NCBI GenBank assembly: GCA_936450465.1
Contig: OW388300.1
Location: 50,209,378-50,273,377 of the forward strand
From: Gibbula magus
Taxonomy: Eukaryota; Mollusca; Gastropoda; Trochida; Trochidae
Direction: 5' to 3'
DNA: 64,000 bases
Shown: piece after piece, positions 36,001 through 46,079 of the stretch
Position numbering within the stretch: the first letter of the stretch is position 1
Layout of the letters: every line of letters begins with the position of its first letter
The notes under the pieces: model-generated
What the model was told of the DNA's origin: nothing
What the model saw: the letters and a program-made list of their open reading frames with translations, nothing else
The model's database searches: none
Position numbers and translations under genes: made by a program

Positions 36001-38338
36001 ACAGGTATCAGTGTTCCAGCCTCTCTGCTGTCTGCGAACAAAGGAATACCAGGGAAGTAATTGATTACGGACGCGGGGTTACTTGTTAATGTCTCGATCT
36101 TCTCATAACCAGTAAAGCTAATTGCCTGTCACTGAGTTGCTGTATGATGAACAACGGGTTTTAAACTGTTTCCAAAAGGACAGGTTGTCTTACTTAGAGT
36201 TATTCTTACACAATTCCCGGACCATAATACTAACATTCTTATGTCTTCTGTAGTTTGAACATTTTTACAGTGTGGACACTGAAAAGAACACCAATATATT
36301 GGTATATTGAAAATATATTGGTAAATTGTTCATGTTAGTCAGAACTGTAAATATTGTGTCAATATGTTGTCCCACAAAGTATTCAGTGTATTTACCTTCA
36401 AAAATGTATTCAAAGCATTGATGTAACACTACTTAAATGATTGTCCGCTGAGAGGTTTGAAAATTTGTATTTAGATAATTCGCCGACAGTGCAAATACAA
36501 TTAGAAGGATACTTCTCGAATAAAATTTAGTCTTAGTTTTGTTGTTGATGTTATTTCTATCAATGCCTCTACCTGCCTTCTCATCCTCAAACTAAACCTC
36601 TCTCCCCCTCTACCTGCCTCCTCATCCTCAAACTAAACCTCTCTCCTCCTCTACCTGCCACCTCATCCTCAAACTAAACCTCTCTCCTCCCATACCTGCC
36701 TCCTCATCCTCAAACTAAACCTCTCTCCTCCTCTACCTGCCTCCTCATCCTCAAACTAAACCTCTCTCCTCCTCTACCTGCCTCCTCATCCTCAAACTAA
36801 ACCTCTCTCCTCCTCTACCTGCCACCTCATCCTCAAACTAAACCTCTCTCCTCCTCTACCTGCCTCCTCATCCTCAAACTAAACCTCTCTCCTCCTCTAC
36901 CTGCCTCCTCATCCTCAAACTAAACCTCTCTCCTCCCATACCTGCCTCCTCATCCTCAAACTAAACCTCTCTCCTCCTCTACCTGCCTCCTCATCCTCAA
37001 ACTAAACCTCTCTCCTCCCATACCTGCCTCCTCATCCTCAAACTAAACCTCTCTCCTCCTCTACCTGCCTCCTCATCCTCAAACTAAACCTCTCTCCTCC
37101 TCTACCTGCCTCCTCATCCTCAAACTAAACCTCTCTCCTCCCATACCTGCCTCCTCATCCTCAAACTAAACCTCTCTCCTCCTCTACCTGCCTCCTCATC
37201 CTCAAACTAAACCTCTCTCCTCCTCTACCTGCCTCCTCATCCTCAAACTAAACCTCTCTCCTCCTCTACCTGCCTCCTCATCCTCAAACTAAACCTCTCT
37301 CCTCCTCTACCTGCCTCCTCATCCTCAAACTAAACCTCTCTCCTCCTCTACCTGCCTCCTCATCCTCAAACTAAACCTCTCTCCTCCTCTACCTGCCACC
37401 TCATCCTCAAACTAAACCTCTCTCCTCCTCTACCTGCCTCCTCATCCTCAAACTAAACCTCTCTCCTCCTCTACCTGCCTCCTCATCCTCAAACTAAACC
37501 TCTCTCCTCCTCTACCTGCCTCCTCATCCTCAAACTAAACCTCTCTCCTCCTCTACCTGCCTCCTCATCCTCAAACTAAACCTATCTCCTACCCTACCTG
37601 CCTCCTCATCCTCAAACTAAACCTCTCTCCTCCTCTACCTGCCTCCTCATCCTCAAACTAAACCTCTCTCCTCCTCTACCTGCCTCCTCATCCTCAAACT
37701 AAACCTCTCTCCTCCTCTACCTGCCTCCTCATCCTCAAACTAAACCTCTCTCCTCCTCTACCTGCCTCCTCATCCTCAAACTAAACCTCTCTCCTCTAAC
37801 TTGCAATCTTCTCTTCTCGGTATATTGTCTGGCATTTAAATATGTATTATTTAAAACTAAAATTAGAAATGGTTATTGGAGACACAACTATAGACTTGGT
37901 TTACATGGGCGGATCGTTGTTCCTAGCCTAACACTTAGACACTGAACACAAACATTGAGAAGGAGCCTCTGTTTAGAATCCAATGTCTACTACCTGTTTC
38001 CAGATAGGTGAAGTTAAGGTTACAATACCACCGTCTTGGGGCAAGACTATATCGTTTCGCCTGGTTTTCCCCCTTCGCAGCCCCATTCGCACCCCCTTCT
38101 CCAGTAATATCCGTCATTTCAGGGGGTATCGGGCGACTAACTCGAGGCATGTTGTGACGTACAAAGTCAATGGGGCTTGAGGGACGGACTCTACAGACAC
38201 TTGCTGTTCTCATTATAGTCTTACACTCAGACTATGAAAAAAGTATTTATTCTGAAAATATCACCATTTTATTAAATATTGAAAAGGAGACTGTAAGAAA
38301 TGGAATTTTCATATATTGTATAAAAAAAAGTCTCCTTT

Positions 38339-38382
<44 letters not shown>

Positions 38383-41300
38383 GTCTAAGTGTTAGACTAT
38401 TCTCATTACTGCAGGTAGAGGCATTAGCGTTCAACAGACAAGTGAACAACAACAAACTGTGGTCTGGGAACTGTCATATTCAGCGCTTTAGACGTGGCAA
38501 GGAATTAGTTGTGATCGTGGGCCTGGTGCAAGATGCATATTTGGCATATTTTCACTTTTTTTTGAAATTATTGATTGCTTCAATGTTTTTCAGGTTGTGT
38601 AAAAATGTGGAGACTCTATCTACAGTAATCACTGAAATATTTAATTATGTAAAAAGGTACAAAGCAAAAAACTCAGAAATCTTTTGTGCAGAAAGTAACC
38701 AAGTGTCACTTGGTACCTTACATCATTGTAACTCGAGCTTAACAGTGGCAAACGGTAGTGCAGAAAGGGACCAATTAAGTGCCACTTGGTACCTTACAGT
38801 ACTGTGATTCGCAATGAAACAGTGGTAAAATGTCAGTGCAGAAAGGGACGTAGTGCCAAGTGATTGAACAAAACAGCGATACCATCTGCAATAATTAACA
38901 TAATTAAGAAATTATGGTTGTATGTTATACTTGAAAGCGACCTTTATTTAAAATCCTTGAAGTGATTATATCAACATTTTCAGTGCAAGGGAACTAAAAA
39001 TGCGATTTTCTCAAAATGAGGAAATATGCACTTTATCTTTCTGCACCAAACCCTCCTGATATACTTCTTTGGACATGGGAATAATTCAAAGGAATTTTGG
39101 ACTTTGTTTGTGAATTAACTTTGAACTAATCTAATATTCAATTTTAAAATTTCATTATGAGAAGTTAAATTCGAAAAAACTGTCTTGAGACGATTTTGGT
39201 ATTTGCTTTTGAAGTAAACTTTGAAGAAATCGAATGTTTGATCATGAATAAGAACATCTAGGACTTTTCTTCTGAAGTTATAGATTATTCGGTCAAGCAT
39301 ATCGTTACAGTATTCAATAAACGGTTGGAAATTTTCTGATTCAGGTATGTATGGAATCTTGGGCTTCTTTCTGAAATACACGTTTTACGAATCCAAATTT
39401 GACAAATATAAATATATATACATTCACCAATAGTTCAATATGAAGAGCTTGCTGGAAATTATTTGATTCAGCAATTTCAACAAATGTATGGAATATATTT
39501 GACCCTGGGATATTGTTTACTGAAATAAACGTTAACTAATCTAAATGCGATGAAAATATCTTGATAAATGGTTAAATTTTTAAAACTTCCTGATAATGGA
39601 TGTTAAAGCGCTTAAACACGGGAATAAATGAATGTAACCTGGGACTATGTTCATTAAACAACCTAACATTATACTTGCTAAGATATCTTAAAGTTTATAA
39701 CAAGTTGAATTTCAAGAACTTGCTGAAAGTGTCGAATTCAGGACGCTTATAAGTTCAGAATCGGGAAATTTTTATTTTTTTCTTTAAATATAAACACAAT
39801 TTAAATGGAACTTGAATTCAAACGATAATTTTATATTTCACTATCAATCTTGACTCGATACATTCGGGAGTTCTTTTGGACTGGCATATTAATTGAGGAA
39901 GCAATAACGTTTGATGGATATGGATGCAACATTTTTCTTCTGGTATTACCAAAACATTTGTCTTGACTCAAACTGTCTTGAGCACATGTGTGCAGTCACA
40001 GATCATTAATAAAGTTATGGATGACTGAAGACAACTCACGTGTTCGTGATTTGCACCTTGAAATATTTATGAATGTTTATATAGCAGAGGAAACGGAACA
40101 TCATGAATATAGCACATCACTAACCTTCCCACAAGGCCATGGAAATTAGACTGTCACTGAGTCTCTTAACAACCTTAAAAGTAATGGCTTATAAAACAAA
40201 ATATCAATGACACTTAGTCACGTTCAATGTCAACTGACAGCCCTGGATGGGTGACCTAGTTCATTGCTGAGAGTTTAAAGTATTGATTCAATACTGCATA
40301 GTCAAGAGACGAATACTTCAAAATGCGTCTATGTTCAGCCAGCAGTATAACTGGGTACCTGGTGGTTGTGTGAAAGTGAGCTACAAGCACTACAAACGAC
40401 AGCTTGGATTTGACCAGGGCAATAATATAACAAGAACAACGGGTATTTGTAATAATGTATCGTCTTGAGCATGTATTCAAATATAGGATATATATCCACA
40501 ATAACATAATAATTATATTTTATATATATAATGAATATATTTAAAAGAATAATGTTATAAATGTTAAATACCAATAGTATCTATGGTTGTTTTTCCTAGG
40601 ACGATTTTTGTCGAGGCGAAATGGTTGTGTGGTAATTAAGCTGTTGGTACCATTCGGCCCGAAAAAGTACAAGAATTTTACTATTTAAGGTAGTGTTATC
40701 CCAAATGTTACATTGTTATATGTTATCACTCTCTAAATGGCATGTATTTCTAATGCATTCAGTATTGTGAGCTGCGCCAAGTTACGTCTATCAAAAGGGG
40801 TACTGAATGTAAATTAGCTATTAGCTATTAACTATCGATTGTTGGACCTCGATTTTTGTCGAGGCGAAATGGTCGTGTGGTAAGCTGTCGGTACGGTCAG
40901 TTAGTTACCTTACTCTAATGGTAATGGGTTCGAATCCCGCATGAGACTCGGTCCTAAAAAGTACAAGAATTTGTACTATTAAAGGTAGCGTTATCCCAAA
41001 TGTATCTTGTTGTAAGTTGTAGCTAGGCTAAAATCTAATCGTTTAAATTCAAAGAGGTCAAATTAAGAAATTATCCATGAGAACATGTTGAACACGTAGT
41101 CCCAACTCTTGAAGATATTCTTTTAAATTACAGGCATTCTAAAAGTTCATAACAATTGTTATAACGATTTGATGTCTTTGACAATATGCTACAATTATTA
41201 CAATTTACTTCGTTACCCGCTTATTACGATTTAAAGGACTAAAATAATGAAAGCATTTTTTTTAATTTGGGGGCAAAACAAATGAATGAAATAGATAAAA

Positions 41301-43289
41301 AAAAAGAAAAAATAGAAATTAACATTAACTGTTTCAAAAGACAAAACAAAAATTTCATTCTATGAGTTTCATTTGTGTATCACAAAATCACACTTCGTAT
41401 AACACAATGCTTGTGTAATTATTGCTGTTTACACTATTAAGATATGAAATACACTCACCAGGTTCAGCGATCAGACGGGTAAGAGCAGGCATAATCCTCT
41501 TCAGCTTCTGACTCGTGTCGTACATCGATTCTAGAGCATTTGCTTGGGATTTCGAACTACCATTTCGACGTTCGTCCATTTTCGGAACATTGAATACTGA
41601 GCCTTGGGTATGAGCATTCGGATCAGATCGGGCGAGCTTTGATTGGAGTCCTCGAATTTCCGACAAGAACCGAGTGGTGACTGTCATGGATCTGTTGATT
41701 TGTCCTTCAAGGTATTGCACGTTGTGGAAAATATATGGTATCCAGCCGGTATTTGAAGCCATCGCTTCTGTCATTTTGAAGGTATTCTTGGTCGTGTTGT
41801 GAATTTTCTGTAAAACGAGGTTATAATCACCAGGCGCATACGATGCTGGGAGTTTGGTCTCTGCTTCTGCTTTGGTTCGAGACTCTTCCATTCGCACAAC
41901 TTCGTCTTGTAGCTCGACGATAGAAGAAGATAGAGAAACCTGGCTCATTTGAGCAAGATCGGTAAGAATCTCAAACAATTGAGAACCATTTTTAGAAAAC
42001 TTTGCAATGTCGTTAAGAACGTTTTCAGGTAAACTACATCCGGTTGACTGCGCATCTGACCTGCGCATTTGACCTTGACCCTGAGCCTCTTTGGTCCCAC
42101 CTTCCATAACGATAGTATTGTCGGGGTCTATTCCCCCTGAACTTTGAGGTTGAGATACCAAGGCGGCGTTGATTTCTTTTCGAAGTTGTTCCTGTTCAAA
42201 CGAAATATCATCAGTGTTTGAAATAACCCTCTCTATCATCCCCTCGGTGTGTCTGATGAAGCTCACGGCCTGTACGATGTTAGACGTCATATTGGATAGC
42301 GCCATGTACAGACTCTCATTGTCAATAAACACATTCGTTTCCTTGGACTCCTCAGAATCAACGCCTCCCTCCTCGATACTATTCTCGTCACTATCTGTCT
42401 CCGGTCTCAGAGACAAGCTCAGGTTTGACAGTTTAGAATACTGCGTCAACCATTGTCGTTTGAGATTGTCGTAATAACTCTGTGACTGATTCTTCAGAGT
42501 GTTGAAATGGACATCAGAGAGATGGGTCTGTTTGTCATGGTGTGTATTACCTTCAGACCGAACAGTTTCAAACTGTTGTTGGGACTGAAACTTCAGTTTA
42601 TTGAAATGAACCTCGGACTGATTTCGAAGTTTCTCGAACTGATAATGAGACTGATTCCGAAGCAGATTGAACCTGTCATCAATCTGGTCCTCCAGAGTTC
42701 TCAGATCAAAGGTACAGTTGATGGTGCTCTCCTTCCTGGAGCTGAACTCCTGCTCCGAGGCAGCCTCGGCAAGGAGACCAGCTTCGCCCTCTCTCTTTGC
42801 TTCTAAAGTCTCGAGAGTGCTGATGACGTCACTAGTCTTCTCGTCGATGTGACGATTGATATATAAGATTGACCTGTCAAGCTTCAGGGACAATTTTGAG
42901 TTTGATTCTTTGAGACTAACAACGTCGTGACCGACCCGGGATACTGTCGCCTTGAGGTTCCTAGTCTCCAGGTCGTTTGTCCCCAGCTGTGAATGGATGG
43001 CCTGGCTCAATCCGGAAGTCGTCTGCAGTGTGTTTGATAGTTCCCGGAACTTCCTGATGTTGAAGAACTGGAGACCGTTCACTGCACGCTCCATCTGTCC
43101 GATACGTCCACTGAGCGTGTTGAATTTCTCGTCAATCAGTTTGAGCATCGATGTCAGAACAGTTTCTTCCAGCTTGTCCTGAGGGGATTGTAAAATAGGG
43201 AATCCTGAGGGGGGTGGGGTGGGTGGTGTCGTCTGCCCACTGACAAAGTAGAGCATGTGGCTCAAGAGGAGATACAGACGAATAAACAT
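17540..43289 (-). CDS. Secreted coiled-coil protein with two SRCR domains (3 exons, inferred join)
   Basis: Exons on the minus strand are 43289-41459, 27339-27031 and 17859-17540, with phase 1 at both junctions. The joined frame is 2460 nt, giving 819 residues. Residues 1-18 form a signal peptide. A Pro-rich hinge, TTPPTPPPSGFP, follows. Residues about 35-605 form a long, mostly helical coiled-coil region with at least ten N-x-S/T sites and two lone cysteines (192, 418) that could link subunits. Residues about 613-713 and 716-818 are SRCR domains with six cysteines each, a group A-like count. Known of the family: SRCR domains bind microbial or endogenous polyanions and proteins, and coiled coil plus SRCR occurs in class A scavenger receptors. 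Here the hydrophobic segment is at the extreme N-terminus, so a secreted oligomeric recognition protein is inferred rather than a type II receptor. No collagen-like repeats are seen. Exons missed within the large introns, or two separate genes, remain possible. Confidence 0.6.
18664..18748. repeat. 85-bp hairpin, about 41-bp arms
   Basis: AATCTCACCC is at one end and GGGTGAGATT at the other. TGTCTTCTGATATCAAATAT plus ATCAACAC is inverted around GAA, and only a 3-base internal mismatch interrupts the arms. It is a probable MITE remnant. Confidence 0.85.
18838..18972. repeat. Irregular TGACGTCAT-containing repeat cluster
   Basis: Blocks of the form GTGACGTCAT-AGCATT recur five or six times with drift. 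Two copies keep the palindromic TGACGTCA core, which equals a CRE/ATF site. This is probably repeat decay rather than a regulatory array, as it lies deep in an intron. Confidence 0.55.
19009..19073. repeat. Cluster of a 14-mer in alternating orientation
   Basis: AGCGATATCTACA (19009), TGTAGATATCGCT (19023), TGTAGATATCGCTTG (19036) and CAAGCGATATCTAC (19059) can form alternative stem-loops. Confidence 0.8.
22229..22252 (+). repeat. Fragment of the TTAA-flanked MITE left end
   Basis: CAAAGGCACTCTAGCACG followed by a T-run is a diverged copy of the left terminus seen at 49776. No right end is recognised nearby. Confidence 0.4.
22339..22463. repeat. 16-bp tandem repeat, eight units
   Basis: Units of GTCACGTATAAACGAT start at 22353, 22369, 22385, 22401, 22417, 22433 and 22449. 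A shorter first unit is at 22339. Confidence 0.9.
24003..24089 (+). repeat. Right half of the TAGTCT-ended MITE with a long poly-T
   Basis: ATAAAAAAAAGTCTCCTTTT, a T-run of over 30 bases and ACAGTCTAAGTGTTAGACTA are shared with 38320-38399. The left half is missing. Confidence 0.75.
25840..26215 (+). repeat. Degraded pearl/Helitron-like piece
   Basis: A CATCAGGCTTT start, a GAAGAAGAAGAC block, a GTGAAACTTGACTTTGGCC-ACAGGGT block and a short GGACGAACGGACGGAT tract occur in the same order as in the element at 50.8-51.9 kb. Identity is low. Confidence 0.4.
27031..27339 (-). CDS. SRCR gene exon 2: first SRCR domain
   Basis: Acceptor TTACTTACAG and donor GTAAGT enclose 309 nt, phase 1 at both ends, as is usual for shuffled SRCR exons. 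It shows VDGRKANEGRVEIYHKGQWG, then TICNKK, AAAICRHLGF, LTCLRTQQC, PETCRHRNDFAVIC. The spacing between the third and fourth cysteines is short and a serine-rich SSVSSGAESSEPE replaces the usual loop, so it is a diverged SRCR domain. Confidence 0.88.
29860..30222 (+). mobile_element. SINE with conserved central domain and ATT tail
   Basis: The block CCAGCAGTAAATGGGTACCT, a later GACCAGCGCTTTGAG segment and GCGCTATATAAATGGACTAT followed by ATTATTATTA resemble the conserved body and tail of tRNA-derived SINEs widespread in marine invertebrates. A tRNA-like head (TAGCTCAGTCG near 29882) is weak. No target duplication was identified. Confidence 0.6.
36569..37797. repeat. 41-bp minisatellite, 30 tandem units
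   Basis: A unit beginning CTACCTGCCTCCTCATCCTC and ending CTCTCTCCTCCT repeats every 41 bp from 36569, with the last start at 37758. Variant units carry CCCATACCTGCC or GCCACCTCATC, so higher-order variation exists. The plus strand has a single G per unit. 41 is not a multiple of 3 and stop codons recur, so it is not coding. Confidence 0.97.
38216..38399. mobile_element. TAGTCT-ended MITE with 9-bp target-site duplication
   Basis: TTCTCATTA flanks both sides (38207-38215 and 38400-38408). The terminal inverted repeats TAGTCTTACACTCAGACT and its counterpart AGTCTAAGTGTTAGACTA bound 184 bp. Inside, TTGAAAAGGAGACT pairs with AGTCTCCTTTTCAA, and a poly-T of about 36 fills the right half. A 9-bp duplication is in the Mutator-like range. 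There is no transposase. Confidence 0.85.
38683..38865. repeat. Short diverged tandem repeat, about 75-80 bp unit
   Basis: GTGCAGAAAG recurs near 38685, 38758 and 38835. The first two copies are followed by CACTTGGTACCTTACA. Confidence 0.65.
40325..40490 (+). mobile_element. Degraded SINE fragment
   Basis: CAGCCAGCAGTATAACTGGG plus TACCTGGTGG matches the conserved block of the SINE at 29860-30222. The later ATGTATCGTCTTGAGCATG weakly recalls its end. Confidence 0.45.
40596..40720 (+). mobile_element. tRNA-like SINE, head-to-tail copy 1 (internally deleted)
   Basis: It shares TTTTTGTCGAGGCGAAATGG, GTGTGGTAA, AAAAAGTACAAGAATTT and GGTAGTGTTATCCCAAATGT with the copy at 40846. It lacks the B-box segment. 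Confidence 0.65.
40846..41015 (+). mobile_element. tRNA-like SINE, head-to-tail copy 2
   Basis: An A-box-like GGTCGTGTGGTAAGCTG and a B-box GGGTTCGAATCCC lie about 45 bases apart and are followed by the same tail as copy 1. Both copies share orientation and are 250 bp apart. Confidence 0.65.
41459..43289 (-). CDS. SRCR gene exon 1: signal peptide and coiled coil
   Basis: The ATG at 43287-43289 begins MFIRLYLLLSHMLYFVSG, an evident signal peptide. The frame is open for 1831 nt to the donor CCTG|GTGAGT at 41458. Read-through past the donor would add only 23 unconvincing residues before a stop. Composition is rich in Q, S, E, L and N with almost no cysteine. Residues 207-294 are eight 11-residue repeats. 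GC content and third-position use contrast with the AT-rich flanks. This is strong evidence for a real exon. Confidence 0.9.
42408..42671 (-). repeat. 33-bp coding repeat: eight hendecads in the coiled coil
   Basis: Residues 207-294 divide without gaps into eight 11-mers, for example FNLLRNQSHYQ, FEKLRNQSEVH, FNKLKFQSQQQ and FNTLKNQSQSY. An aromatic residue or His stands at position 1, Leu commonly at position 4, and NQS sequons at N212, N223 and N267. Confidence 0.9.
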
Positions 43290-45250
43290 GTTGATACAAT
43301 ATTCGCAACAAATAATTTGAAAATATATAACTCAAAGCATATCACAATAATAAGTATTAAATCACATGACCTGTAATTGTCGACGTATCAGAGGTTTAGA
43401 TACGTCTCACACAATCTCAATACCTATACCACAGCACAGATGAGCAGGGAAATGACACGGTATCAGGTATCAGGTATCAGGTATCCAAGATTCAGATTAT
43501 TATCAAACACTCTCATCAGTCATCAATGAACAGTCACCAAATGAGCAGTACGTGCCCGTATGTCAGAGATTCACACAAATATAAATTTTCTCACGAAATC
43601 GAAATTGCAATCACTGAGTCGCGTTATATGGGGGACATAATTTGTTAAGTTTCAGAAAAATATCCAATTTTCCTTCTCAGATCATTCAGTTGTAATCGTC
43701 ATCGCTGAGCACAGATATACGGGGAAATCGTACCCTGTCGGTTCTTCAAAGAGGCACAAACATATCCAATTTAACACGAAAATCAATCTCCGAACATAGT
43801 TACACGGTGTAAAAACTCAATACCGGTTTGCCAAGTTTCACAGGAATATCCCACTATCTCAATAAGCCATCACCAGAAGAGTTGTAAAAGTACAGCCATG
43901 TCCCAACACGAAGCAAACCATCCTCAGTGAAACAACGGCAAGTGCACTTCGGTGTGAGTTAACTGTAAACATACCGGAGCCTTATATAAATCTCCCCCTA
44001 CACATCACCCTCCTCTTTAGCCTGCATAGTTATTACACTGTTACTCGGCGGAAGCTTTCTTCCCTTCTACCGTCTCTCTATCACTGGGGGCACTTCCGCA
44101 TATTCCCAGAGATATCTCCCTTCTTCCCCTATCTTTGCCGTCTTCACTCAGTTCGAGATAACTTTAAGATCTCTACTTCAGATTATTTGATTTCTCTTGA
44201 TACCCCTCTCGTCCAGTCTTCACTGTGCACTATGTAAAGGTATCAACTGCAGATTATGTTATTCGTCTTGACATACCCTTTCTTTACTTTCTAGAAAGCG
44301 CTGAAAATTATTTATAAACCGGCATCGATATGCTTCTACATCAACAGATCGAACTACACATTCTTTGATGTCTTGTTTGTTAGTTGTTGTTTCATTTTTG
44401 TTTCTCAGTTGTATTTGTATCTTTTCAAAGTATATGCATTTACGCTTTTGAGCGATATATAGGGTACACTTCTAATATTCCCTAAATGAAATGCTTCCGT
44501 CTTGTTTCCTTCAATATATAAAACCGTTTCCGGTTTATTTCCTTTCAAAGTGAAAGCATCACTTTATGTCCAGCAGAAACACATCAGGATGGTAGTTTAA
44601 AGTCTTCGTTCAAGGATAGACTACCACAGTCACGTTTTGGTATCAGAATTAAATAATCCAAAGTAGAAAGTCGCTCAACGCTCACAACACATGGAGTTTC
44701 TCCGACTGGAATATGACAAGGAAAGCTACTAGCACCACTTCTATTTAGTTCTGCCGGCTAAGGTGTCTGTTGCAGATATTCCCGGATAGAGTTTTTACTT
44801 TCAGGGTGGGATGTCTGATGTTAATCCTCCAAAAAGCGACTGTACCAACTCCCACCACCTTCTCAGCCGCGTATACCGACTGAAGTCAGCTGCAAGCTCC
44901 GGTGCAGTTTAGTCCCGCCTCGGCAAGCGAGTCCGAGTCTGGTGCCGACGGTTCGGCTGATATTTATACCTCATTGCTCACGCTCCGATTTGTTTCATTC
45001 ATGATGAGAGTCTGGTGAAAGCCGGCTTCACTATAACTCTCATGCTGTCTAGGTTTACATTCTGTGTGACACCTAATGTGTTATGTTTCCAAATCTGCAA
45101 GGGGTTCGTTACCCCGCGTTTGTTTTTGGTATTTGTTGGTGGGAGGGGCAGAGGGTATGAGAAGCGTTAAACGGGGGTTGTCAGTTTCAGTTCAGATTGT
45201 GTTATAAGTCGTTTGAAAGTCTGTTAGTTTAAATTGAATGGACCACAATG
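43290..45250 (-). promoter_or_regulatory. Presumed upstream region of the SRCR gene
   Basis: No coding sequence is seen. TATATAA motifs readable on the minus strand lie at about 43985-43992, roughly 0.7 kb before the ATG, so a 5' UTR of that length or a spliced leader exon would be needed. A short GGTATCA triplet repeat lies at 43462-43484. No transcription start can be fixed from sequence. Confidence 0.25.
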
Positions 45251-45251
45251 T

Positions 45252-45252
<1 letters not shown>

Positions 45253-45288
<36 letters not shown>
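45253..45288. repeat. Poly-G tract, 36 bases
   Basis: Thirty-six uninterrupted Gs between ATGTC and CAGTCAGTCAGG. The length is probably unstable and may be misassembled. Confidence 0.95.
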
Positions 45289-45292
<4 letters not shown>

Positions 45293-45589
45293 CAGTCAGG
45301 TAGTTTGTATATCGTAGTGGGAACCTTGTCCTTGAGAGTCACTCGTAGGATAGAAAGACAAATATGCTCACATTTTGACAAACAAACATTGTTTTTCTAA
45401 ATGTCAAATTATCTTAAGGCTAGACAAATGAGGAGGTAGGCAAAATATATTTCCCAATTTCTTTCTTATTTAAAAACCTGAATTGTGGAGAAGTTTTAAA
45501 GGCATTAAGATGGTGTGGTTTTAACCTGGAAATCTCAGAAAAATATATTAACTTAGAAAAATTAATAACAGAATATATAACTTGCCTTT

Positions 45590-45790
45590 GCACCCAGGGT
45601 ATGAACATTGCATTAGCGTACGTAATACCCTGAGACAGGATGCGCGTTGTTCTGTCCTTATAATGCTGAGTGTCAAGCAAGGAAGCAGCAACTCCCATCT
45701 TTTAACGTCTTTTGGTATGACACGACCAGGAATCGAACCCCGGTCATCCGGGTGAGCGGACACTCTACACCTGCTAATATACTCACTTCA
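45590..45790 (-). mobile_element. tRNA-derived SINE, minus orientation
   Basis: On the minus strand GAGTGTCCGCTCACCCGG leads into the B-box GGGGTTCGATTCCTGG, followed by a body, CCAAAAGACGTTAAAAGATG then GGAGTTGCTGCTTCCTTGCT, of a type common in mollusc SINEs. It continues to CAGGGTATTACG. Confidence 0.7.
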
Positions 45791-45984
45791 ACTCAACTTC
45801 AATGTATAAGAGTTGGGACGACAAACTTAGCTAGTTATCAACTTTATAAGGAAGAGATTATTGGATTGATTATTGTGATGGCCGTAATTCACAAAATTGC
45901 CACACCAGAAGTAGATAACATGTGATACGAGTACAACTTATTATTATATTATACGGGTTATACCGGACAGTATTTTACATAAAA

Positions 45985-46070
45985 ATCGATGTCATTGGCA
46001 TCGTGGTTATTTGGGGGAAATTTGAGAACATTTAGGGTGTGGGTTCGAATCCGTACACGTATATTTTCCC
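45985..46070 (+). mobile_element. tRNA-like fragment
   Basis: A B-box GGGTTCGAATCCG follows CATTGGCATCGTGGTTATTTGG. No conserved body is seen. It could be a SINE head or chance. Confidence 0.3.
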
Positions 46071-46079
46071 AAATATGCC

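Larger units (their letters stand above)
27340..41458 (-). other. SRCR gene intron 1 (coiled coil to first SRCR)
   Basis: A 14-kb stretch containing SINE-like pieces, the 41-bp minisatellite and a MITE. I found no further SRCR, collagen or other domain-coding exon. In 27875-29860, 30230-36560 and 38870-40310 I recognise nothing. Confidence 0.5.

Noticed and set aside
36569..37797. CRISPR-like regular array
   Set aside because: The 41-bp units are head-to-tail without unique spacers and the context is a eukaryotic intron; it is a minisatellite.
38170..38388. Plus-strand coding exon starting MGLEGRTLQTLAVL
   Set aside because: The frame runs into the MITE; after removing the element the continuation reaches a stop shortly, and no family is recognised.
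38316..38807. 163-codon open frame on the plus strand
   Set aside because: It owes its length to the MITE poly-T tract (a run of phenylalanine codons).
42169..43182. Plus-strand frames of 76-101 codons
   Set aside because: They are antisense shadows of the long coiled-coil exon.
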